Positions 37,099 through 45,974 of a stretch of 64,000 nt of DNA are shown here, piece by piece (position 1 is the stretch's first letter; each line of letters starts with the position of its first letter). The translations under genes were made by a program, and so were the position numbers. The stretch is from Rhodanobacter sp. ANJX3 (GTDB lineage: Bacteria > Pseudomonadota > Gammaproteobacteria > Xanthomonadales > Rhodanobacteraceae), in contig NZ_JACHCM010000001.1 of assembly GCF_014200755.1 (NCBI RefSeq), forward strand, positions 62,001 through 126,000. The letters are read 5' to 3'. Under the pieces are notes generated by a model. That model was not told where the DNA came from. It searched no databases and was given only the letters and a program-made list of their open reading frames with translations.

Positions 37099-38061
37099 TT
37101 ACTTACGGCGATCCAGCAGCACGGCGATCAGAATCACCGCGCCCTTGACCACCTGCTGATAAAACGATGAGACGCCGAGCAGGTTGAGGCCGTTGTTCAA
37201 AAATCCGATCAGCAGCGCGCCGACCAGGGTGCCGAACAGCCAGCCGCGGCCACCGGCCAGACTGGTGCCGCCTAGCACCACCGCTGCAATGGCGTCGAGT
37301 TCGTAGCCGCTGCCGGCGGTGGCTTGGGCGGAATACAGGCGTGAGGTGAGCACGATGCCGGCAAACGCCGACAGCAGGCCCGATAAACCGTAGACGCCCA
37401 GCTTCATCGCGTTGATGCGCACGCCCGACAGTCGCGCCGCTTCCTCGTTGCCGCCCAGCGCGAACACGTGGCGACCGAACACGGTGCCACGCAGCAGAAA
37501 TGCGCAGATGACAAACACGAGGAACATCCACACCACCGGATTGGGAATCAGGTGCGCGATGTAGCCGTCGCCGAGCAGGGCGAAGCTGCTGTTGCTGACG
37601 CCGATCGGCTGGCCCTGCGTGTACGACAGGGTGAGTCCGCGTAGCAGTGTCATGGTGCCGAGCGTGGCGATGAACGGGGCGACGCGACCCCACGACACCA
37701 GCACGCCGTTGATCACGCCAAGCAGCAGACCAAGCCCGAGGCCCACGCCGATCGCCAACGCCATGCCGTGGCCTGCCGCCATCACGCCTGCGGTGATCGC
37801 GCCGGTGAAGGCGAGTATCGCGCCCACCGACAGATCGATGCCGCCGGCCAGTATCACGAAGGTCATGCCGAAGGCGATCAACGCGTTGATCGACACCTGG
37901 CGCAGCACGGTGAGCAGGTTGCCCGCATTGAGAAAGTCGGGGCTCAGCACGCTCAGGGCGATGATCAGCAGCAGCAGTCCGATCACCGAGCCCAGCCGCT
38001 GCAGCAGCGCGGCGCCGTTGCCAAAAGAAAATCTGCTCGTCATTGCATTCGTACTCGTCAT
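37099..38061 (-). CDS. rbsC: Ribose ABC importer permease RbsC
   Basis: 320 aa, about 8-10 membrane segments. Family core MTFVILAGGIDLSVGAILAFTG (abridged), VLVSWGRVAPFIATLGTM, GTVFGRHVFALGGNEEAARLSGV and GGTSLAGGRGWLFGTLVGAL. Begins 2 nt after the rbsA stop. Partner of RbsA and RbsB in D-ribose uptake. Confidence 0.95.
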   Translation of the reverse strand: MTSTNAMTSRFSFGNGAALLQRLGSVIGLLLLIIALSVLSPDFLNAGNLLTVLRQVSINALIAFGMTFVILAGGIDLSVGAILAFTGAITAGVMAAGHGMALAIGVGLGLGLLLGVINGVLVSWGRVAPFIATLGTMTLLRGLTLSYTQGQPIGVSNSSFALLGDGYIAHLIPNPVVWMFLVFVICAFLLRGTVFGRHVFALGGNEEAARLSGVRINAMKLGVYGLSGLLSAFAGIVLTSRLYSAQATAGSGYELDAIAAVVLGGTSLAGGRGWLFGTLVGALLIGFLNNGLNLLGVSSFYQQVVKGAVILIAVLLDRRK

Positions 38062-38063
38062 GG

Positions 38064-39539
38064 TCAGTGGCCGCCGGTAGCGGCAAGCATTACGGTTTCC
38101 TGGGTCGCCGTGGCGGCATCCAGCAGGGCGCTGGCGCGCCCTTCGTGCATCACCAGGATGCGATCGCTCATCGCCAGCACTTCGGGCAGTTCGGAGGAAA
38201 TCATCAGAATCGCCACGCCGCTGGCTACCAGCTGGTTGATGATCTGATAGATCTCGGCCTTGCCGCCGACGTCCACCCCGCGAGTAGGCTCATCCAGAAT
38301 CAGCACGCGCGGCTTCAGCGCCAGCCATTTCGCCAGCACCACCTTCTGCTGGTTGCCGCCGGACAGCGCGCGGGCTGGCAGTTCCATGTCGCGCGTACGG
38401 ATTTTCAACTGCTCGATCAGGCCCTTGGTCTGGCGCTTTTCCGTAGCGCGATCGATGACACCCGCATGCGCGGGCACGCGCGGCAGACTGATGTTCTCGC
38501 GCAGGCTCAGATCCAGCACCAGGCCCTGCGCCTTGCGGTCTTCGGTGACAAAGCCGAGCCCGGCCTTGATCGCCTGCACTGGCGTGCGGGTATGGATGGG
38601 CTCGTCGTCGAGCAGCACACGGCCTTCGCTGGCCTTGTCCAGTCCGAACAGCAGGCGCGCCAGCTCGGTGCGACCGGCACCCATCAGACCGGCCACGCCC
38701 AGCACCTCGCCGGCGCGCAGTTCGAAGCTGATGTCGTGCACTTGCTTGTCGCCGAGATGTTCGACCTTGAGCAGCACCTTGCCCGGTGTCACGTCGCGGG
38801 TGGGGAAGCGCGCCTCCAGGCTGCGCCCCACCATCATCTGCACGACCTCGTCCAGGCTGAGCCCGGGAATCGGGCGCGTGCCGACGAAATGACCGTCGCG
38901 CAGTACGGAAATGCGATCGCACAGTACGAAGATTTCTTCCATGCGATGCGACACGTAGACGATGCCCGTGCCTTTCTGACGCAGTTCGCGGATGAGCGCG
39001 AACAGCGTGTCCGTCTCGCGCTCGCTCAGCGCCGCGGTGGGTTCGTCCATGATCAGCACGCGGGCGTTCTGGCCCAAGGCCTTGGCGATCTCGACCATCT
39101 GCTGCTGGCCTACCGACAGGCGTGCCACCGGCATATCCGGATCGATCGACTGCATGCCGACCTGGGCCAGCCATTCGCGCGCGCGTTTGCGCATGGCGCG
39201 CCGATGCAGTACACCGAGCGTGCTCAATTCGCGACCGAGAAAAAGATTCTCCGTCACGCTCAGATGGGGAATCAGGTTGAGTTCCTGATGGATGATGGCG
39301 ATGCCGTGCTTTTCGGCATCGGTCGTGGAATGAATCGATACCGTTTGGCCGTCCACCTTGATATCGCCGGCGTCGGCCTTGTGTACGCCGGTCAGCACTT
39401 TCATCAGAGTGGATTTGCCCGCGCCGTTTTCGCCCATCAGCGCATGGACTTCGCCCGGCCGCAGTTCGAAATCCACGCCTTCCAGCACCTTTACCGGGCC
39501 GAACGCCTTCTGGATACCGTGCATGCTGACTAGTGGCAT
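38064..39539 (-). CDS. rbsA: Ribose ABC importer ATPase RbsA
   Basis: 491 aa from ATG 39539, the family-typical start (MPLVSMHGIQKAFG). An upstream in-frame extension into rbsD is not protein-like. Tandem cassettes: [47 protein letters not shown]; then [47 protein letters not shown]. Sits 41 nt after rbsD. Confidence 0.95.
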   Translation of the reverse strand: MPLVSMHGIQKAFGPVKVLEGVDFELRPGEVHALMGENGAGKSTLMKVLTGVHKADAGDIKVDGQTVSIHSTTDAEKHGIAIIHQELNLIPHLSVTENLFLGRELSTLGVLHRRAMRKRAREWLAQVGMQSIDPDMPVARLSVGQQQMVEIAKALGQNARVLIMDEPTAALSERETDTLFALIRELRQKGTGIVYVSHRMEEIFVLCDRISVLRDGHFVGTRPIPGLSLDEVVQMMVGRSLEARFPTRDVTPGKVLLKVEHLGDKQVHDISFELRAGEVLGVAGLMGAGRTELARLLFGLDKASEGRVLLDDEPIHTRTPVQAIKAGLGFVTEDRKAQGLVLDLSLRENISLPRVPAHAGVIDRATEKRQTKGLIEQLKIRTRDMELPARALSGGNQQKVVLAKWLALKPRVLILDEPTRGVDVGGKAEIYQIINQLVASGVAILMISSELPEVLAMSDRILVMHEGRASALLDAATATQETVMLAATGGH

Positions 39540-39580
39540 GGCGGTGGCTGGGTCATACGGTACAGCTTGCAGCGGCGCGC

Positions 39581-39979
39581 TCAAAACGTCACCCCCGCGT
39601 GCAGGATCACGTTGGCGTAGGGCGAGGTTTCGCCGGTGCGCACGATGGCGACTGCATGAGCGCATTGCTGCTTGAAATTCGCGTGGCTGATTTCGTCCAC
39701 TGGCATACCGCTATGCTTCAGTCGATCGGCCAGCGCCACCAGAGCGGGATTCTTTTGGTGGATTTCTTCGGCAAAGGTGGCCGACTCCACGGCGAGTTCG
39801 TCGCAGATGGCGTCGAATACCTGCGCGAACGAGGGCAGTCCGGGTAGCAGGGCCAGATCGATGCACGGCACGCCGCGCGGCACGGGCAGGCCGACGTCGG
39901 CAATCACCAGTGTATCGGTATGCCCCATCGCGGCGATCACGCGGCTGAGTTCGGCGTGCAGGAGTCCGGCGCGCCTCAC
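39581..39979 (-). CDS. rbsD: D-ribose pyranase RbsD
   Basis: Interconverts pyranose and furanose ribose for RbsK. 132 aa from a GTG whose first bases overlap the rbsK stop (GTGA), with ggag upstream. Characteristic GHTDTLVIADVGLPVPRGV, LPSFAQVFDAI, EEIHQKNP and the C-terminal GETSPYANVILHAGVTF, nearly invariant in the family. A longer open frame through rbsK is spurious. Confidence 0.95.
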   Translation of the reverse strand: MRRAGLLHAELSRVIAAMGHTDTLVIADVGLPVPRGVPCIDLALLPGLPSFAQVFDAICDELAVESATFAEEIHQKNPALVALADRLKHSGMPVDEISHANFKQQCAHAVAIVRTGETSPYANVILHAGVTF

Positions 39980-40869
39980 GACTGCCGCTCCAGCAGCGCC
40001 TTGACTTCGGACAGGCGCGGCATACCGCCCTGTGCCCCGAGGCGCGAGACGGAAAGTGCTGCCGCCGCGCAGGCCTTTTTTACTGCGATCGGCAGGCCTT
40101 CGTGCAGAAACACGGCAAGCGCCGCGTTGAAGGTATCGCCGGCACCGGTCGTGTCGACGACATCCACATGAAAACCGGACTGATGTATGGGGCTGCCGTC
40201 TTCGCGATACCACGCGCCTTCCTCGCCGCGCGTCAGCACGACGGGGCAGGGTGCGCGCTGCATCAGCGCATGAAAATCGTCGTTCCCGTCGGCATCGAGC
40301 AGGATCGCCAGCTCGTGCTGGTTGGGCGTGACGTAACGCACGAGCTTGAGCCAGTCGGTCGGCAGCGGCTGCGCAGGCGCGGGATTCAGAATCACCGGCA
40401 CACCTAGCCTGTGCGCCAGTCGCACCGTGGCTTCGACCGTTGCCAGCGGAATCTCCATCTGCACGAGTACGGCGTCGGCGCGTTCGATCAGATCTTTGGC
40501 AAGTTCGACCTGCTCGGACGTGACGCGCGCATTCGCGGCGGGCACGACGAGGATGTGATTGTCGCCCTGCGCCACGGTGATGGACGCGGTGCCGCTGGCG
40601 CAATCATCGAGGCTCTGCACGTGGGTGATATCGACGCCTTCGTCGATCAGCCCCTGGCGCAGCTGCCTGCCGAATATGTCGTTGCCGAGCGCTCCGATCA
40701 GGGACACCTCGGCGCCCAGACGCGCGGCAGCCACGGCCTGATTGGCGCCTTTGCCACCGGGAATGGTGTGAAAACTTTCGGCCATCAGGGTTTCACCGGG
40801 CGCGGGAAAGCGCGGCGCCAGAGTAACCAGATCCATATTGATGCTGCCGACAACAACGATGCGCGTCAT
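39976..40869 (-). CDS. rbsK: Ribokinase
   Basis: Phosphorylates D-ribose at O5. 297 aa PfkB-family kinase: N-terminal VVGSINMDLVTLAPRFPAPG, GGKGANQAVAAARLGA, VILNPAPAQPL, VVLTRGEEGAW and VDTTGAGDTFNAAL with the catalytic Asp. First gene of the operon rbsK-rbsD-rbsA-rbsC-rbsB. No LacI-type RbsR gene is adjacent, so regulation is not evident. Confidence 0.96.
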   Translation of the reverse strand: MTRIVVVGSINMDLVTLAPRFPAPGETLMAESFHTIPGGKGANQAVAAARLGAEVSLIGALGNDIFGRQLRQGLIDEGVDITHVQSLDDCASGTASITVAQGDNHILVVPAANARVTSEQVELAKDLIERADAVLVQMEIPLATVEATVRLAHRLGVPVILNPAPAQPLPTDWLKLVRYVTPNQHELAILLDADGNDDFHALMQRAPCPVVLTRGEEGAWYREDGSPIHQSGFHVDVVDTTGAGDTFNAALAVFLHEGLPIAVKKACAAAALSVSRLGAQGGMPRLSEVKALLERQS

Positions 40870-41028
40870 GAAAATTCGCGGCCTTGGGGGAGGGGAAGTG
40901 CAAGCATAAGGGATGCGATGTGATGCGAGAGGAATCGAACGTCTCTAGGTGCGAGCGTGGAAGAAAACCATTCGTTCCATGCTCCAAAATGCTGGATAAG
41001 AATTCTTCATGTACGAATCGACCATCAT

Positions 41029-41062
41029 AAAAAAACATCCCGGCACAAGGGCCGGGATGTTT
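41029..41062 (-). terminator. Rho-independent terminator of the porin gene
   Basis: acatcccggc / gccgggatgt around a 6-nt loop, extended by A/T pairs to 12 bp, with a run of seven T on the minus strand after the hairpin. Lies 41 nt downstream of the porin stop. Confidence 0.92.
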
Positions 41063-41102
41063 GATGTGTTGCTGTTGTTAGCGCAGCAACTCGGCACCGC
41101 TA

Positions 41103-42431
41103 TTAGAACGTGAAGCCCATCTTCAGGCCGGCCACGAACGCGTTGCTGTTCTGGCTGGTGCCACCCGGATGCAGGATGTACTGCAGGTTCGGGCGCAAGT
41201 AGATCGACGGAATCGGCGACCAGCTGTAGAACACTTCGGTCACGTACTCGCTGCCGTCGCCAACGATGACGTTTTCACCGGTGCGCGCGTTGTTCTGCTT
41301 GACGAAATCGGCATAGCGGCTGTTGGAGTTCGTTTCGCCGACGGCGAAGCCGATCATGTCGTTGGGACGGGCGAACGGACCGTTGTATTCCAGACCCAGT
41401 GCGACCTGTCCATCGGTGGCCGCGGTGTTGCGATCGGCCTGCGATGCGTTCAGGAAAATCGACAATCCTTTGCCGCCGGCGTCACCGGTTACCTGCTGGA
41501 TGAAATTGATGTACGCACCGTACTGGCCGTCGCGGTTCAGCGCTGCCAGGCCGGTTTCACCTGCCGGATCGTGGTTGATGTCGTAGTACAGATCCTTGCC
41601 CTTGGAGGTGTTGTACCAAACACCGAACTTATACGCACCGGGCAGGCCGTTGGCGGTAGGAGTCCAGCCGAATTCCAACGGAATCAGCGCACCGGTGGTG
41701 CCACCCGGGAAGTCCGGAATCAGGCCTTTGTGCGCCGCGTAGCTGTCGTTGACGTAGTTCGGATTGACCTGGTAGGCGCCCAACATCACGTAGGTTTCCT
41801 TCGTGGTGTTGAGTTTGATGTTGGCCGCCCACTGGCTGGTCGGCCAGTTGACCCAGTAACCGCCGACGATATTGCCCGGCTGCGAGCCGCAGAAGGTCAG
41901 GTTCTGGAAGTCGCAGGAGAACGCCGCGAAATCTGAACCGACGGGCAAACGACCGGCTTTGACCACCAAGGCGCCGTCGAAGAATTTCTGTTCGAGCGAG
42001 AATTCGGTGAGATGCCAGGTCTGGCCGCGGCCGTAGACTTCCTGGATCAGCTGGTTGTTGCCGATGTGGGCATCGGCGCCCAGGTTGCGACCGTTACGAT
42101 CGGTGATCATCATGCGGAAGGTGGCGCCGTGCCAGCCCCACAGTTTGTCCAGATCCAGCGCCACGCCACCTTTCCACTGATCGGTGTAGCGAGTCAGGTG
42201 CGATGTGCCGCCGGTAAAGTTATGCGCCGCTTCACCACCGTAACCGAAATCGAATTTGATGCCCTCGTCGGCCAGACGGGTGCGCTCACCGTTCCAGTCG
42301 CCGAAGAGATAAGGGCTGGTGGTCAGGTCATCCGCTGCGTGCGCCTGCGGTGCCGCCAGGCCCATGCCGAAACCGAGACCTGCGATAGTCAGCGCGCAAG
42401 CGAGTGATTTTTTCCGAAATGTTGAAGCCAT
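41103..42431 (-). CDS. OprB-family carbohydrate-selective outer-membrane porin
   Basis: 442 aa. Signal peptide with AHA-A cleavage near residue 32, followed by a beta-rich protein without membrane helices. Family landmarks: YLFGDWNGERTRLADEGIKFDFGYGGE (abridged), GGVALDLDKLWGW, AGRLPVGSDFA, YSWSPIPSIYLRPNLQYILHPGG, and C-terminal VAGLKMGFTF ending in Phe as outer-membrane proteins do. It stands alone between the rbs and iol regions and probably serves both, letting monosaccharides across the outer membrane. Good gggagag ribosome-binding site. Confidence 0.92.
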   Translation of the reverse strand: MASTFRKKSLACALTIAGLGFGMGLAAPQAHAADDLTTSPYLFGDWNGERTRLADEGIKFDFGYGGEAAHNFTGGTSHLTRYTDQWKGGVALDLDKLWGWHGATFRMMITDRNGRNLGADAHIGNNQLIQEVYGRGQTWHLTEFSLEQKFFDGALVVKAGRLPVGSDFAAFSCDFQNLTFCGSQPGNIVGGYWVNWPTSQWAANIKLNTTKETYVMLGAYQVNPNYVNDSYAAHKGLIPDFPGGTTGALIPLEFGWTPTANGLPGAYKFGVWYNTSKGKDLYYDINHDPAGETGLAALNRDGQYGAYINFIQQVTGDAGGKGLSIFLNASQADRNTAATDGQVALGLEYNGPFARPNDMIGFAVGETNSNSRYADFVKQNNARTGENVIVGDGSEYVTEVFYSWSPIPSIYLRPNLQYILHPGGTSQNSNAFVAGLKMGFTF

Positions 42432-42683
42432 GATTCCCTCTCTCCCAATGGTGAAGCGACTGGTGCGTTCGTTAAACGTTCAGCATTTTTCAAGCGAAAA
42501 ATGAATACGAGTTCTTTTCGTATCTTTTATGTTTTTTTTATTACTCGGCATTTTCGGACGGATGCTCATCACGCTCAATTGACTAACACCCGAGGCCTAT
42601 TGTGTTTTTTCGTGTTGCGCTGCGGGGCAAAAAACGTGCTGCTATGAAGTAAAAACAATCTATTGCGGCGAAGCAAACGTCTT
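42432..42683. promoter_or_regulatory. Region between mmsA and the porin gene
   Basis: 252 bp, A+T-richer than its surroundings, upstream of the porin on the minus strand. It holds an 8-bp hairpin catttttc-aagc-gaaaaatg (42484-42503), an adjacent 6-bp one (atacga / tcgtat, 42505-42523) and the small palindrome cgttaaacg (42470-42478). No clear terminator for mmsA. Confidence 0.45.
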
Positions 42684-44207
42684 TCAGTGCGTGGGCATGG
42701 CGAATTCGGCGCCAGCACTTTCTTTATCTGCCAACCAGCGCTGAGTTACGGCCTTCTGACGCGTGTAGAAGCGCACTGCCTCGGGACCGTGTGCGTGGTG
42801 ATCGCCCATCAGACTTTTTTTCCAACCGCCGAAACTGTGGAACGCCATCGGTACAGGAATGGGCACGTTGATGCCGATCATGCCGACCTGCACGCGATGC
42901 GCGAACTCGCGCGCCACGTGGCCGTCGCGCGTGAAGATCGCCGTGCCGTTGCCGTATTCATGCGAATCGACCAGCGCGAGCGCACTGGCGAAATCCGGCA
43001 CGCGCACCACGCACAGCACGGGTCCGAAGATTTCTTCCTTGTAGATGCGCATCGAAGGCGTGACGCGATCGAACAGTGTGCCGCCGAGAAAGAAACCCTG
43101 CTCGCAGCCGGCGACCTGATGGCCGCGGCCATCGACGATGAGTTCGGCGCCGGCGGCTTCGCCGTCGTCGATATAGCCGGTGATCTTGTCGCGATGCTGG
43201 CTGGTGACGACCGGGCCCATTTCGATGGTGTCGTCCATGCCGTCACCGATGCGCAGGGCGCGCACTTTCGGTGCAAGCTTTTCCACCAGCGTGTTGGCGG
43301 TCGCTTCGCCCACGGCAACGACGACAGAGATCGCCATGCAGCGTTCGCCGGCAGCGCCGTAGCCCGCGCCCATCAGCGCGTCGACGGTTTTGTCCATATC
43401 CGCATCGGGCATCACGATCATATGGTTCTTCGCGCCGCCCAGCGCCTGCACGCGCTTGCCTTGCGAGGTGCCGCGCGCGTAGATGTATTCGGCGATCGGC
43501 GTGGAGCCGACAAAGCTGATGGCGCGAACGTCCTTATGATCGAGCAATGCGTCGACCGCGCCTTTGTCGCCCTGCACGACATTGAATACGCCGTCGGGCA
43601 GGCCCGCTTCGGTCAGCAACTCGGCGAGCAGCAGCGCGGTGGAGGGATCGCGCTCGGATGGCTTCAGTACGAAGGTATTGCCGCAGGCGATCGCCATCGG
43701 AAACATCCACATCGGCACCATCGCGGGGAAATTGAACGGCGTGATCCCCGCGCAAACGCCCAGCGCCTGGCGCATGGTCCAGGCGTCGATGCCGTTAGCA
43801 ATCTGTTCGGTGTAGTCGCCCTTGAGCAGTTCGGGAATGCCGCAGGCGTATTCCACCACTTCCAGGCCGCGCACCAGTTCGCCCTTGGCATCGGATACGA
43901 CCTTGCCGTGCTCGCGCGTGATGGCGGCGGCGAGCTTGTCCATGTCGCGCTCGAGCAGCTCCTTGAAACGGAACATCACGCGTGCGCGCTTCAGCGGCGG
44001 CGTCTGTGACCAGGCAGGAAATGCCGCCAGTGCCGACTGCACGGCGAGGTCGACTTCTTTCGCGTCGGCCAGCGCCACGGCGCCGATCACGTCACCCGTG
44101 GCCGGGTTGTAGCTGGGCGCGGAGGAACCTTTGCCGGCCTGATGGCGGCCGCCGATGTAGTGGCCGATATTGACCGGAGCAGGGGAGCGAGAGAGTTGTG
44201 CAGACAT
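42684..44207 (-). CDS. mmsA: (Methyl)malonate-semialdehyde dehydrogenase, IolA/MmsA
   Basis: CoA-acylating oxidation of malonate semialdehyde to acetyl-CoA, the last inositol step; also acts on methylmalonate semialdehyde from valine. 507 aa. [21 protein letters not shown] (abridged) is the MMSDH-specific cofactor region, [13 protein letters not shown] the NAD loop, [16 protein letters not shown] replaces the ELGGK of other ALDHs, and [10 protein letters not shown] holds the catalytic Cys. Follows iolB after 61 nt; last iol gene of the minus-strand series. Confidence 0.95.
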   Translation of the reverse strand: MSAQLSRSPAPVNIGHYIGGRHQAGKGSSAPSYNPATGDVIGAVALADAKEVDLAVQSALAAFPAWSQTPPLKRARVMFRFKELLERDMDKLAAAITREHGKVVSDAKGELVRGLEVVEYACGIPELLKGDYTEQIANGIDAWTMRQALGVCAGITPFNFPAMVPMWMFPMAIACGNTFVLKPSERDPSTALLLAELLTEAGLPDGVFNVVQGDKGAVDALLDHKDVRAISFVGSTPIAEYIYARGTSQGKRVQALGGAKNHMIVMPDADMDKTVDALMGAGYGAAGERCMAISVVVAVGEATANTLVEKLAPKVRALRIGDGMDDTIEMGPVVTSQHRDKITGYIDDGEAAGAELIVDGRGHQVAGCEQGFFLGGTLFDRVTPSMRIYKEEIFGPVLCVVRVPDFASALALVDSHEYGNGTAIFTRDGHVAREFAHRVQVGMIGINVPIPVPMAFHSFGGWKKSLMGDHHAHGPEAVRFYTRQKAVTQRWLADKESAGAEFAMPTH

Positions 44208-44268
44208 GGTCGGTGGTTCCGTATCAATCGAAAAGTTGGATCGGGGCTGGTGTCGACGCGCGAATCGC

Positions 44269-45066
44269 TCAGCGCGGCATCAGCCAGTCGTGTGCCGGAT
44301 CGTTCTTGAAATGCCATTCGCGATGCGGGCCGGCCATCACGTTGAGGTAGTAGCCGCGATAGCCGTGCGGCATCACCACCGGGTGATAGCCGCGCGGCAC
44401 CATCACCACGTCGTGGTCGCCTACGGCCATCGATTCATCGAGGTCGCGCTCGTCGGTGTACACGCGCTGGAAGGCAAAGCCCTGCGGCGGATCGATGCGG
44501 TGGTAATAAGTTTCTTCCAGCGAGCTCTCGACCGGCAGGTTGTCGGTGTCGTGCTTGTGCGGCGGATAGCTGGAGGAGTTGGCCGCCGGCGTGACCACTT
44601 CGACCACGAGCAACGACTCGGCGTTTTCCGTCTCTGGCAACACGTCGCAGACGTAGCGCGTGTTGCTGCCCTGGCCGCGGACCATGCGCTTCATGCTGGC
44701 GGCGGGTATCAGCCGCGCGGGATATTTTCCGGTGGCCGGTGCGCTGGCCAGCGCGAGCTCTGCCTCATCATGCGCGTGGATGACGAACGTCGATCCCGGC
44801 GGTGCGTACACCGCGTCGGTCGAGCGATCCTCGAACACGCTGGCGCGGCCGCCGAGGCTTTTCCAGGATTCGTCACCGATGCTGACGTCGACGTTGCCGG
44901 TCAGCACCACCAGACAGCCTTCGCGATCGGACGGCAGATCGAGATGCAGCGACTCGCCGGCGCCGACCCGCACGCCTTCAAAACCGACGTGCTTCCAGCC
45001 GGCCGACTCCGGCGTCACTTTGACGATGGCGCGTCCCTTAGGGGCAGCTTTGACTAGCAGGCTCAT
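44269..45066 (-). CDS. iolB: 5-deoxy-glucuronate isomerase
   Basis: Isomerises 5-deoxyglucuronate to 2-deoxy-5-keto-gluconate. 265 aa, two cupin-like halves. Metal-binding His/Glu cluster in [26 protein letters not shown] (abridged), plus [28 protein letters not shown] and the C-terminal WLMPR end. ATG overlaps the iolE stop by 4 nt. Confidence 0.95.
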   Translation of the reverse strand: MSLLVKAAPKGRAIVKVTPESAGWKHVGFEGVRVGAGESLHLDLPSDREGCLVVLTGNVDVSIGDESWKSLGGRASVFEDRSTDAVYAPPGSTFVIHAHDEAELALASAPATGKYPARLIPAASMKRMVRGQGSNTRYVCDVLPETENAESLLVVEVVTPAANSSSYPPHKHDTDNLPVESSLEETYYHRIDPPQGFAFQRVYTDERDLDESMAVGDHDVVMVPRGYHPVVMPHGYRGYYLNVMAGPHREWHFKNDPAHDWLMPR

Positions 45067-45974
45067 GCGGCCTCCTTCGTACGCACGTTGTCGACCAGTC
45101 CGCGTAAGGTGCGGTAGCCGAGGCTGGCGTAGGCATAGCTGGGCGCGACGGCCGGATCCTGCTCGGCCTCGACGATCAGCCAGCCCTTGTAGTGGTTCTC
45201 ACGCAGCAGTTCGACGATGCCGGCGAAATCGATCGCACCGTCGCCGGGCACGGTGAACACGCCGTTCAACACGGAATCCAGAAAGCTCCACTGGCGGTTG
45301 CGCGCGTGGCGAATGATCGACGGCCTGACATCTTTGCAGTGCACGTGGCAGACGCGGCCGATGTGCTTGCCCAGAATCGTCAGCGGGTCGCCGCCGCCGA
45401 AATACGCATGGCCGGAATCGAACAGCAGCCCCACATCCTCGCCGGTGTAGGCCATCACGCGGTCGATATCGTCCGGCGATTCCACATAGGCGCCCATATG
45501 GTGGTGGTAGGCCAGCCGCACGCCGCGCGTCAGCAGATGTTTGCCGAAAGCGGTCAGCCGTTCGCCGTAGCGCTTGAACGACTCGTCGTCGAAGCGCGGA
45601 CGCTTGTACAGCGGCACGCTGCGTTCGCCCTGGATGGCGTTGGCCACTTCGCCGTAGACCATCACCTTGCAGCCGTTCTTTGCCAGCAGATCGAGGTGCG
45701 ATTCCACCGACGCGATTTCCTCTTCCACCGATCGCGTGGCCAGTCGGCCGGAATACCAGCCCGACACCACGTCGAGCTGGTAGCCGGCCATCAGCTCACG
45801 CAGCGCGGCGGGGTCCTTGGGAAACTTGTTGCCCAGCTCGAAACCCTGATAGCCGATCTCGCGGCCTTCGCTCAAGGCGGTGGACAACGGCGTTTCCCCG
45901 CCAAGCGAGGGCAGGTCGTCGTTGCTCCAGCTGATCGGATTGATGCCGATCTTTACTTCCAGACGGTTAGACAT
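45063..45974 (-). CDS. iolE: Inosose dehydratase
   Basis: Removes water from 2-keto-myo-inositol. 303 aa TIM-barrel of the xylose-isomerase-like family: VKIGINPISWSNDDLPSLGG, IGYQGFELGNKFP, GVRLAYHHHMGAYVE, VGLLFDSGHAYFGGGDPL, VCHVHCKDVR and GWLIVEAEQDPAVAP, which supply the metal-binding Glu, Asp, His set. Its start overlaps the iolD stop by 8 nt and its stop overlaps iolB, so all are translationally linked. Confidence 0.95.
   Translation of the reverse strand: MSNRLEVKIGINPISWSNDDLPSLGGETPLSTALSEGREIGYQGFELGNKFPKDPAALRELMAGYQLDVVSGWYSGRLATRSVEEEIASVESHLDLLAKNGCKVMVYGEVANAIQGERSVPLYKRPRFDDESFKRYGERLTAFGKHLLTRGVRLAYHHHMGAYVESPDDIDRVMAYTGEDVGLLFDSGHAYFGGGDPLTILGKHIGRVCHVHCKDVRPSIIRHARNRQWSFLDSVLNGVFTVPGDGAIDFAGIVELLRENHYKGWLIVEAEQDPAVAPSYAYASLGYRTLRGLVDNVRTKEAA

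Noticed and set aside
42484-42503. Hairpin before the porin gene as terminator of mmsA
   Set aside because: No T tract on the minus strand after the stem and it lies too close to the porin start; a regulatory site is as likely.
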